Shown here one piece after another: positions 61,794-64,000 of a stretch of DNA of 64,000 nucleotides. Both the position numbers and the translations under genes were made by a program. Origin of the DNA: Heliocidaris tuberculata. Taxonomy: Eukaryota; Echinodermata; Echinoidea; Camarodonta; Echinometridae. A model generated the notes under the pieces. The model saw only the letters and a program-made list of their open reading frames with translations. It ran no database searches and was not told the origin of the DNA. The stretch is taken from assembly GCA_025618425.1 (NCBI GenBank), contig CM046844.1, positions 13,579,580 through 13,643,579 of the forward strand, read 5' to 3'. Numbering within the stretch: the first letter of the stretch is position 1; each line of letters opens with the position of its first letter.

Positions 61794-63959
61794 ATTGATG
61801 ATGATGATGATGATAATGGTGATGATAATGATGATGATGATGATGATGACGATGATGATGATGATGATGATAATGGTTATGACTATCATAATGGTTATAA
61901 TGATGATTTTGATGATACGGTTCATGATGATGATAATGTGATGCTGCCACCACCACCACCACCACCACCACCACCACACCACCACCACCACCACCACCAA
62001 CACCACTACTACTACTAACTACTACTAATACTACTACTAATAATAATAATTTTTAAAAAATAAAAAATAGTGATAGGAATAATAACATTAAGAAGAAGAG
62101 GAAGAGATAAAAGTTTTTCAACACTAATGTTATTTTTCATCAAAAATGTAAATTTTCATTAATGTTGTTGTTTTCTTACACATTTGTTACATAATGAAAT
62201 CATAAGTAAACCATTTGGAGACTTGAGCAGAAAACCTAAATGCATGTGACATGGAAATGTAATCATATCTAAAAGGTCGAACTCACTGGTTTGAAGGGAT
62301 AGCAAGCGGGCAGGCACACTGACGACAATCACCTGGAGTTCCGGCAGTTGCATCACCATAGAATCCAATGCCACACTGGTCACAATATGGACCAACAGTG
62401 TTGTGTACACAGTTCTAAGGATTTAGAATAATTCAGATTTGTGTCAGTAAAGTTTCAACCAACCTCATCAAAAGTTCAAACAATAAATTTCTCCTTTGAA
62501 AAGTTTTAGCTTGCTTAATTCATAGAATACAAACTGACAGCACGTAATGTACATACATTTACATGTACACGGACTCACATTACATGTATTTCAACAGAAG
62601 TGGTGTTAACTGAGCATTTCAAATCAGAAACAAAAGTGAGTCAATGGAACATTAACTTTCATAAATTAATGAGTGAAATAAGAAGAATCAACACCCTACA
62701 TTCTCTTTTTAAATGTACAAGTAACAATTACTTAAAATCAAATGAAATATAATGAACCAATCTTGTATGATCTCATATTTTCGATGTGGCAAAATGATGG
62801 ATCAATAAAAAAAATAATCATCACTTTTAATTGCGTCACAAGTTGGTTTGGAAGAAAAAAGTCCTTTAAAAAAAGAAACTTAAGCATATTTTGAATCCTA
62901 CACTTTCAAAATATTCAGACATTTGAGAATAGCTCCTATCACAGCTCCAAAGAACCATTTAATTAACTCTTTATTTGCCATGGACTGAAACCTGAGACTG
63001 CCACATTGTCTGGAGTATTAGGATAAATGCACACTGTACATGTCACAAAATTCAACTGTGGCAGTCCTGTTTTGTTCCATCAATCAACCAAAGATTTAAA
63101 GTATAATGTGGGGGTGTTAAGGTAGCTTGATGAAACACAGAGTTCAAAACACGGTTGCGTCCGAACTCATTTTCGTATGATTGCCGATTTAAAACGACGA
63201 TCATAAACTCATAAAAAGGTGCGTTTTGAATCGGTGTTTCTCCAAAAAGACGGTTTCTGGGGAAGCATAAATGCACAATCATTTGTAAACGCGATAATGA
63301 CATCATATAAACGTGCTTCCAGTTGCCACTTGTGCATGCATATACAGCACAGTAACTCAAAACTTTCAAAAAAGCTCGCACCCAAACTTGACCTGCCCTC
63401 ACAGGGTCAACGTACATGTAGCACGCACAATGCAGGTTTGTGAATCCAGCTGTGCAGAGCCCGCCTTCGCCTAGAGAAAACGAGCATAAATGGTACCCCG
63501 TGGAACTGCGTTTTAGATGAGCGTTTCAAAACGCTCATTCTGCCTTCGCAAAGGAAGCAAAAATGCACCCATAGTGGCACAAAAAGACTCATCCGGAATG
63601 CCAAATTCATATTGCTGAAAAATCATAATTTTATTGCATTAAGGTAGAAACATATAATTAAGCAACATAGAGTGTAAAAATACCTAAACTACCTTGATTG
63701 GGCTGAATATTACCATAATTGTCACTACAAATGTCAAATTATAACCTTTAATTCACCAACAATTTCGCCATTTGCGTTCCGGATGCGTCTTTTCATGCCA
63801 CTCCATTTCGTTAAGCTGCCTAACCCAGTCTGGCATTAAACTTACATAGCAGACTCCAGTCTCTGGGTCACACTGGTTGGAATGGCCATTGCACTCACAG
63901 GGTACACAGGTTCCAAGGTAGAGACCACCACCTGATCGGGTGTAACCGGGGGCACAGTC
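24807..63959 (-). CDS. HSPG2: Perlecan-like gene, C-terminal block (end of domain III, domains IV and V), 39 exons
   Basis: Spliced minus-strand gene segment, 63959 down to a TGA at 24807. It encodes laminin-EGF repeats, twelve Ig domains, then LamG1-EGF-EGF-LamG2-EGF-EGF-LamG3. This is the perlecan C-terminal architecture; domain V (endorepellin in vertebrates) binds integrins and dystroglycan by family knowledge. Splice phases agree across the block and no internal stop or frameshift was found. A candidate 57-nt cassette exon (35354-35410) can be included or skipped without changing frame. One intron holds a ~5.9-kb DIRS element in the same orientation. The block starts where exons after the third laminin IV/B module would start, so upstream exons should lie beyond 64000. 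Agrin shares LamG/EGF order but lacks the long Ig array. Confidence 0.95.
25488..25943. repeat. Possible TTAA-flanked element with short inverted ends
   Basis: Bounded by ttaaccctttc and gaaagggttaa, 11-bp inverted ends. Interior AT-rich and non-coding. The same ttaaccctttcagg end occurs alone near 29920. Confidence 0.45.
26037..26140 (-). CDS. HSPG2: Perlecan exon: laminin-G domain 3, part 5
   Basis: 104 nt, phase 2-1. Contains [18 protein letters not shown] and NVKGALFLG. Confidence 0.93.
26430..26590. repeat. Interspersed ~150-bp repeat, copy 1
   Basis: Shares tgccatgga...acctggactaccacactgtt and gttccattggttgaccaaag with 38600-38750 and 62960-63095; begins and ends with inverted tttgcc/aaagagtta-like ends. 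Non-coding. Confidence 0.55.
26747..26830 (-). CDS. HSPG2: Perlecan exon: laminin-G domain 3, part 4
   Basis: 84 nt, phase 2-2. Encodes [20 protein letters not shown] then EHNITIT. Confidence 0.92.
27101..27171 (-). CDS. HSPG2: Perlecan exon: laminin-G domain 3, part 3
   Basis: 71 nt, phase 0-2. Encodes [20 protein letters not shown] then IVF, the D-F-I-A-V-G-L-x-D-G-Y LamG motif. Confidence 0.93.
27287..27482. mobile_element. pogo/Tigger-like miniature element with TA target site
   Basis: 196 bp with inverted ends cagtggaaactcactataat and ttataatggagc...gagtttccactg, each flanked by TA. The CAGTGGAAACTC terminus matches the general form of pogo/Tigger (Tc1/mariner superfamily) ends. No transposase sequence inside. 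Confidence 0.7.
27795..27873 (-). CDS. HSPG2: Perlecan exon: laminin-G domain 3, part 2
   Basis: 79 nt, phase 2-0. Encodes [20 protein letters not shown] then LLWQGV, a LamG core strand pair. Confidence 0.92.
28618..28699 (-). CDS. HSPG2: Perlecan exon: laminin-G domain 3, start
   Basis: 82 nt, phase 1-2. Contains [20 protein letters not shown]. Frame and phase join it to the next exon. Confidence 0.87.
29168..29302 (-). CDS. HSPG2: Perlecan exon: EGF repeat before LamG3
   Basis: 135 nt, phase 1-1. Contains [20 protein letters not shown] and [13 protein letters not shown]. Confidence 0.94.
29520..29694 (-). CDS. HSPG2: Perlecan exon: LamG2 C-terminus plus EGF repeat
   Basis: 175 nt, phase 0-1. 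Contains [16 protein letters not shown], then [14 protein letters not shown]...[11 protein letters not shown], an EGF repeat. Confidence 0.93.
30152..30396 (-). CDS. HSPG2: Perlecan exon: laminin-G domain 2, second half
   Basis: 245 nt, phase 1-0. Contains [31 protein letters not shown] and GFDGCITE. Complete LamG closing strands with cysteine. Confidence 0.95.
30580..30665 (+). repeat. Possible tRNA-derived SINE remnant
   Basis: Contains acaggttcagaacccagtcg, close to a Pol III B-box (GGTTCRANNCC), with gtcagagcagccatctcatg upstream. No clear A-box or tail; only weakly supported. Confidence 0.25.
30823..31044 (-). CDS. HSPG2: Perlecan exon: laminin-G domain 2, first half
   Basis: 222 nt, phase 1-1. 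Contains [33 protein letters not shown] and [20 protein letters not shown]. Confidence 0.95.
31045..35353. other. Large AT-rich intron segment
   Basis: 4.3 kb without recognisable exons. It holds the hairpin element at 32222-32314 and many poly-A/T runs; 33400-34040 has open frames on both strands that are Lys/Asn/Phe-rich and look like AT-rich noise. Confidence 0.6.
32222..32314. repeat. Hairpin element, copy A
   Basis: Inverted arms around cagaagggcatta and atgcccttctggctctcagc, ending gacaatat. Same element as 60815-60893; arms slightly diverged. Confidence 0.65.
35354..35410 (-). CDS. HSPG2: Candidate 19-codon cassette exon between EGF and LamG2
   Basis: A 57-nt open segment, phase 1-1, in an AT-rich intron but clearly richer in GC. 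AG precedes it and GTATTT follows it on the minus strand. In frame it would add an acidic linker including [18 protein letters not shown] between the second EGF repeat and LamG2. Both inclusion and skipping keep the frame. No known domain is matched; support is from splice sites, phase and composition only. Confidence 0.45.
36844..36939 (-). CDS. HSPG2: Perlecan exon: second EGF repeat between LamG1 and LamG2
   Basis: 96 nt, phase 1-1. Contains [20 protein letters not shown] then [10 protein letters not shown]. Followed by the largest intron of the block (5.8 kb to 31044 if the candidate exon at 35354-35410 is skipped). Confidence 0.92.
37094..37297. repeat. Inverted-repeat element with accagaaa ends
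   Basis: Left gactgtaaaaccagaaactt and right gcgaatatttctggtgtagt are imperfect inverted ends; internal repeats of tcgcgaaagtttc on both strands. Non-coding, probably a miniature element. Confidence 0.5.
37500..38027 (+). repeat. Tandem duplication of a ~260-bp AT-rich unit
   Basis: Two direct copies (about 37500-37765 and 37768-38027) sharing gtattgttgatgtgacaaa, cactgaatgagagtttttgt, tctatagaagtaacatttta and acctgtatggaatactacat. Copies differ by small indels in poly-A/T runs. Confidence 0.8.
38134..38352 (-). CDS. HSPG2: Perlecan exon: LamG1 C-terminus plus EGF repeat
   Basis: 219 nt, phase 1-1. Starts [16 protein letters not shown] (end of LamG1), then [14 protein letters not shown]...[15 protein letters not shown], a classic six-cysteine EGF. 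Confidence 0.94.
38600..38750. repeat. Interspersed ~150-bp repeat, copy 2
   Basis: Contains gactgccacattgttt and gttctattagttgaccaaag, ending caaagagtta. Related to copies at 26430 and 62960. Confidence 0.55.
38884..39022 (-). CDS. HSPG2: Perlecan exon: laminin-G domain 1, end
   Basis: 139 nt, phase 0-1. Contains [15 protein letters not shown] and GFTTGFIG, the closing LamG motif. Confidence 0.92.
39398..39591 (-). CDS. HSPG2: Perlecan exon: laminin-G domain 1, middle
   Basis: 194 nt, phase 1-0. Contains [32 protein letters not shown] and [18 protein letters not shown], all typical LamG strands. Confidence 0.95.
40244..40357 (-). CDS. HSPG2: Perlecan exon: laminin-G domain 1, start
   Basis: 114 nt, phase 1-1. 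Encodes [20 protein letters not shown] then [18 protein letters not shown], the opening strands of LamG1. Confidence 0.9.
40755..41015 (-). CDS. HSPG2: Perlecan exon: complete Ig domain 12 (last of the array)
   Basis: 261 nt, phase 1-1. Contains [45 protein letters not shown]. Next exon starts the first laminin-G domain. Confidence 0.95.
41292..41558 (-). CDS. HSPG2: Perlecan exon: complete Ig domain 11
   Basis: 267 nt, phase 1-1. Contains [42 protein letters not shown]. Confidence 0.95.
41957..42054 (-). CDS. HSPG2: Perlecan exon: Ig domain 10, second part
   Basis: 98 nt, phase 2-1. Contains [19 protein letters not shown]. Two AG acceptors (before 42054 and before 42048) would differ in frame-preserving length; the first gives the better Ig strand. 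Confidence 0.88.
42105..42345. repeat. (ATC/ACC)n tract
   Basis: catcaccatcatcaccatc-type repeats within 10 bases of the donor of the exon at 42354-42516. Confidence 0.9.
42354..42516 (-). CDS. HSPG2: Perlecan exon: Ig domain 10, first part
   Basis: 163 nt, phase 1-2. Contains [20 protein letters not shown]. The internal split is in phase 2 and further downstream than in the other split Ig domains, which use phase 0. Confidence 0.93.
43176..43323 (-). CDS. HSPG2: Perlecan exon: Ig domain 9, second half
   Basis: 148 nt, phase 0-1. Contains [20 protein letters not shown] then [18 protein letters not shown]. Confidence 0.93.
43698..43810 (-). CDS. HSPG2: Perlecan exon: Ig domain 9, first half
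   Basis: 113 nt, phase 1-0. Contains [36 protein letters not shown]. Confidence 0.9.
44138..44422 (-). CDS. HSPG2: Perlecan exon: complete Ig domain 8
   Basis: 285 nt, phase 1-1. Contains [30 protein letters not shown] and [15 protein letters not shown]. Single-exon Ig domain. Confidence 0.94.
44527..44710. repeat. (ATC/CTC)n tract
   Basis: catcatcatcctcctcctc repeats; the poly-Asp/Glu ORF across it is an artefact of the repeat. Confidence 0.95.
44858..45008 (-). CDS. HSPG2: Perlecan exon: Ig domain 7, second half
   Basis: 151 nt, phase 0-1. Contains [20 protein letters not shown], the closing Ig motif DAGSYMC. Confidence 0.92.
45545..45675 (-). CDS. HSPG2: Perlecan exon: Ig domain 7, first half
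   Basis: 131 nt, phase 1-0. Contains [35 protein letters not shown]. Splice donor GTACGT. Confidence 0.9.
46180..46297 (-). CDS. HSPG2: Perlecan exon: Ig domain 6, second half
   Basis: 118 nt, phase 0-1. Encodes [20 protein letters not shown] then CTGTNSAGS. It is separated from the first half of the same domain by a ~6.6-kb intron filled mainly by the DIRS element. Confidence 0.92.
46831..46907 (+). repeat. Left half of an inverted-repeat element interrupted by the DIRS insertion
   Basis: Begins ggccccgtttcataaaaact and continues as in the intact copy at 61341-61472 up to the DIRS boundary; the other half is at 52830-52902. Confidence 0.8.
46944..47117 (+). repeat. DIRS inverted terminal repeat (element 3' side)
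   Basis: 174 bp that is the reverse complement of 52640-52813 with one mismatch seen. Outer flank of this side (46908-46943) differs from the other end, as in DIRS elements where the two extremities are not identical. Confidence 0.92.
47160..47256 (+). repeat. DIRS internal complementary region (ICR)
   Basis: Bases 47160-47212 are a perfect 53-bp complement of the left outer end (46908-46960); bases 47213-47256 are a perfect 44-bp complement of the right outer end (52786-52829). The junction joins the two outer ends edge to edge. In DIRS1-type elements this region is thought to bridge the ends for circularisation. Confidence 0.92.
47431..48669 (-). CDS. DIRS tyrosine recombinase
   Basis: 412 codons, intact. 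Residues 80-400 match the DIRS/Crypton-type tyrosine recombinase fold. Catalytic candidates are Arg233/234 in [10 protein letters not shown], His355 and Arg358 in AHDTRGVAA, Trp381 in [10 protein letters not shown], and Tyr391 in ISCYLSDVL. It would cut and rejoin circular element DNA into the target. The first ~75 residues overlap the RNase H frame in another register, so the true start may be further downstream. No stop or frameshift is seen, unlike the neighbouring frames. Confidence 0.9.
   Translation of the reverse strand: MPSQFHGGMCSGMPSLRSPLSPEYFKRSLVSHSCKPSLGQSCDSARQAGHSKSTWNQTLLPQPSQAEDYTMASYRAATIKAGLSERAANLTTECLRTSTRSTYNSRLAHYVRWCGEAETDPYKASIGEIADFLISLYDKNLAINTIRGYRSAISVLHEGFDNGESVSSSVFLSRLMKSFFLNRPSRGLLSPAWSLPQVLRALSTAPFEPMHESSLRDLTIKTVFLLSAASGQRRSSVHALTTAPGHIRWEKNRVRLIPHGRFLAKNQRESSQPMEIVLPSISSLSTIREDKLWCPVRALKWYLDRTKGIRSSEQLFVSFNPPHKAVSPDSISHWIVQAIQSAGNSAILQQGVRAHDTRGVAASWALFRGVPIEDILKAAYWSNSNTFISCYLSDVLGQDTSFARATLSCSRH
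48566..49405 (-). pseudogene. DIRS RT C-terminal part and truncated RNase H
   Basis: Carries the YLDDWLIL catalytic motif, the connection region, and a RNase H start ([12 protein letters not shown]) that jumps directly to [10 protein letters not shown]. The ~60-80 residues normally lying between, including the central acidic catalytic residues, are missing. The end overlaps the recombinase start by about 100 nt in another frame. RT needs a frame change to reach this segment. Confidence 0.82.
49406..50378 (-). pseudogene. DIRS reverse transcriptase, N-terminal part, ends in frameshift
   Basis: Open for about 324 codons with RT motifs: [13 protein letters not shown] (residues 225-236), [14 protein letters not shown] (260-273) and LPFGLRTAP (295-303). 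The frame is lost around 49406, just before the YLDD catalytic motif, which continues in another frame. The apparent long ORF beyond this point to 48291 is a shadow frame. No ATG starts the frame; the first codon available is TTG after a pyrimidine-rich stretch. Confidence 0.85.
50379..51112 (-). other. Non-coding segment inside the DIRS element, between gag-like frame and RT
   Basis: About 730 bp, more AT-rich than the flanks and without a convincing frame. Its minus-strand 3' end has a pyrimidine-rich tract and CAACAG just inside the RT frame (~50363), resembling a splice acceptor. A matching donor with correct phase was not found. Confidence 0.5.
51113..52482 (-). pseudogene. DIRS gag-like frame, broken
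   Basis: Starts plausibly at the ATG at 52480-52482 ([12 protein letters not shown]), meets a stop at codon 13, then continues through seven to eight GGLKIPV-type repeats (52140-52400) to 51901. Reading passes into two further frames at about 51930 (…[14 protein letters not shown]…) and 51665 (…[12 protein letters not shown]…). The last part is Ser/Arg/Pro-rich like other DIRS ORF1 products. At least one nonsense change and two frameshifts are needed to explain it. Confidence 0.65.
52640..52813 (-). repeat. DIRS inverted terminal repeat (element 5' side)
   Basis: Partner of 46944-47117. It includes a GC-rich segment and a short ctctctagagaag palindrome. The element extends 16 bases further to 52829 with sequence unique to this end but copied in the internal complementary region. 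Confidence 0.92.
52830..52902 (+). repeat. Right half of the interrupted inverted-repeat element
   Basis: Contains caaggatttcggtagcttat and ends ttatgaaacagggtcc, the inverted counterpart of the left half. It ends a base or two from the splice donor of the exon at 52906-53063. Confidence 0.8.
52906..53063 (-). CDS. HSPG2: Perlecan exon: Ig domain 6, first half
   Basis: 158 nt, phase 1-0. Contains [38 protein letters not shown]. Its splice donor is separated by only a base or two from an inverted-repeat element, and the DIRS element lies in the intron that follows. Confidence 0.92.
53982..54099 (-). CDS. HSPG2: Perlecan exon: Ig domain 5, second half
   Basis: 118 nt, phase 0-1. Contains [20 protein letters not shown] then [16 protein letters not shown]. 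Closing D-x-D-x-Y-x-C motif present. Confidence 0.92.
54569..54720 (-). CDS. HSPG2: Perlecan exon: Ig domain 5, first half
   Basis: 152 nt, phase 1-0. Contains [36 protein letters not shown]. Split from its second half at 53982-54099. Confidence 0.92.
54985..55445 (+). repeat. Minisatellite, ~44-bp unit, about ten copies
   Basis: Tandem units of the form caattcatttcatggtggca, gcagtgggatacaaa, aataaatttggc or ctaagttttgtc alternating. The alternation of two linker types suggests a higher-order ~90-bp dimer unit. Intronic, between Ig domains 4 and 5. Confidence 0.85.
55738..56007 (-). CDS. HSPG2: Perlecan exon: complete Ig domain 4
   Basis: 270 nt, phase 1-1. [42 protein letters not shown]. 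Single-exon I-set Ig domain. Confidence 0.94.
56407..56679 (-). CDS. HSPG2: Perlecan exon: complete Ig domain 3
   Basis: 273 nt, phase 1-1, a whole I-set Ig domain in one exon: [38 protein letters not shown] symmetric phase-1 exon of this kind can be duplicated or skipped without a frame change. Confidence 0.94.
57252..57429 (-). CDS. HSPG2: Perlecan exon: Ig domain 2, second half
   Basis: 178 nt, phase 0-1. Contains [12 protein letters not shown] and the closing motif [11 protein letters not shown]. Confidence 0.9.
57937..58028 (-). CDS. HSPG2: Perlecan exon: Ig domain 2, first half
   Basis: 92 nt, phase 1-0. Encodes [20 protein letters not shown] then FVCRGIS, the C-containing B strand of an I-set Ig domain. 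Confidence 0.88.
58616..58712 (-). CDS. HSPG2: Perlecan exon: Ig domain 1, second half
   Basis: 97 nt, phase 0-1. Encodes [21 protein letters not shown]. The D-x-G-x-Y-x-C motif reads DAGIYIFTA, with F where cysteine is expected. This matches the missing partner in the first half, so both cysteines of the Ig disulfide are absent. Confidence 0.87.
59639..59814 (-). CDS. HSPG2: Perlecan exon: Ig domain 1 of domain IV, first half
   Basis: 176 nt, phase 1-0. Encodes [15 protein letters not shown]...[12 protein letters not shown]. The B-strand position usually held by cysteine reads FQVRISG, so this Ig domain seems to lack its canonical disulfide. Confidence 0.87.
60604..60668 (-). CDS. HSPG2: Perlecan exon: end of last laminin-EGF repeat
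   Basis: 65 nt, phase 2-1. Encodes [21 protein letters not shown], closing domain III before the Ig array. Confidence 0.82.
60815..60893. repeat. Hairpin element, copy B
   Basis: Arms gccagaagggcattaactca and tgagttaatgcccttctggc are perfectly complementary around a short loop, with attgtctgctgac and tcaacagacgatat outside. Would form a strong stem in RNA. Confidence 0.7.
61341..61472. repeat. Intact copy of the same ~130-bp inverted-repeat element
   Basis: Starts tgggccgtttcataaaac, contains ctcagccaatcagattcaag, ends ggaaatggggccca. Terminal inverted repeats and lack of coding capacity suggest a miniature non-autonomous element. A partial third copy is at about 12321-12400. Confidence 0.65.
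61605..61691 (-). CDS. HSPG2: Perlecan exon: laminin-EGF repeat fragment
   Basis: 87 nt, phase 2-2. Encodes [15 protein letters not shown]...[12 protein letters not shown]. Third member of a set of equal-length (87 nt) exons with 8471-8557 and 1911-1997. Confidence 0.9.
61741..62045. repeat. (GAT)n followed by (CCA)n and (ACT)n
   Basis: Compound trinucleotide tract next to the acceptor of the exon at 61605-61691. Confidence 0.95.
62287..62414 (-). CDS. HSPG2: Perlecan exon: laminin-EGF repeat
   Basis: 128 nt, phase 0-2. Begins [20 protein letters not shown] and ends PLAIPSN, with the usual eight-cysteine laminin-EGF pattern. Parallels the exon at 2531-2652 in the left block. Confidence 0.9.
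62960..63095. repeat. Interspersed ~150-bp repeat, copy 3
   Basis: Starts taactctttatttgccatgg, contains gagactgccacattgtctgg and gttccatcaatcaaccaaag. Best preserved left end of the three copies. Confidence 0.55.
63100..63620. other. GC-richer block in intron near the right window edge
   Basis: About 500 bp with more CpG than the surroundings, including the palindrome gagcgtttcaaaacgctc near 63519 and cctgccctcacagggtca near 63393. It is probably an inserted repeat but clear ends were not found. Confidence 0.35.
63846..63959 (-). CDS. HSPG2: Perlecan exon: laminin-EGF repeat, second half (first exon of right block)
   Basis: 114 nt, phase 0-0, GT/AG flanks. Encodes [16 protein letters not shown] followed by [15 protein letters not shown], the perlecan-type laminin-EGF exon that follows a laminin IV module. 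It is a close paralogue of the exon at 3160-3273, which follows the second laminin IV module, so this one should follow the third. Confidence 0.9.
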
Positions 63960-64000
63960 CTGTAAAAAAAACATTATTCTTTTATTGTTCAGGGCGTTGG

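Overview
The window looks like animal DNA from a marine deuterostome, most likely an echinoderm and probably a sea urchin. It is AT-rich, has small exons separated by introns of about 0.3-5 kb, many acatgta-type words, long (ATC)n and (CA)n tracts and several families of short inverted-repeat elements. The species is inference; the eukaryotic gene structure is seen directly. All host coding sequence found lies on the minus strand and belongs to a perlecan-type basement-membrane heparan sulfate proteoglycan (HSPG2 family).

Two blocks of that gene are separated by a run of exactly 500 N (21997-22496). The left block (499-20697) reads on the minus strand as a Thr/Pro-rich linker, three LDL-receptor class A repeats, one Ig domain, and two laminin IV/B modules with their laminin-EGF repeats, and then runs off the window at base 1. 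These correspond to perlecan domains II and III. The right block (24807-63959) reads as laminin-EGF repeats that normally follow the third laminin IV/B module, twelve Ig domains (domain IV), and three laminin-G domains interleaved with EGF repeats (domain V), ending in a stop at 24807. Along the minus strand the C-terminal half therefore comes before the N-terminal half. The two blocks do not overlap in content and only the third laminin IV/B module is missing between them. Either contigs have been ordered wrongly across the 500-N gap, or two partly seen tandem genes are present; the first is simpler.

I place 26 exons in the left block and 39 in the right block. Splice phases agree from exon to exon. 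The right block keeps one open frame throughout. The left block has one apparent 1-bp frameshift, in its first LDLa repeat near 20527, and two decayed tandem copies of the second LDLa exon lie in the intron just upstream of it (19680-20005). A 57-nt in-frame candidate cassette exon lies in a large intron at 35354-35410.

The intron between 46298 and 52905 carries an almost full-length DIRS-type tyrosine-recombinase retrotransposon (46908-52829), in the same orientation as the host gene. It has 174-bp inverted terminal repeats, and next to its 3' repeat an internal complementary region that joins perfect complements of both outer ends (53 + 44 bp). Its recombinase frame is intact, the reverse transcriptase has a frameshift just before the YLDD motif, the RNase H has an internal deletion, and the gag-like frame is broken. 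The element sits inside an older inverted-repeat element that itself abuts a splice donor.

The rest is intronic or intergenic sequence with repeats: TTAA-flanked inverted-repeat elements, a pogo/Tigger-like miniature element, a composite element with a core of four ~145-bp repeats, minisatellites, and long simple-sequence tracts. No tRNA, rRNA or CRISPR array was recognised. The exon coordinates were set by eye from GT/AG sites and phase, and an error of 1-3 bases is possible in a few.
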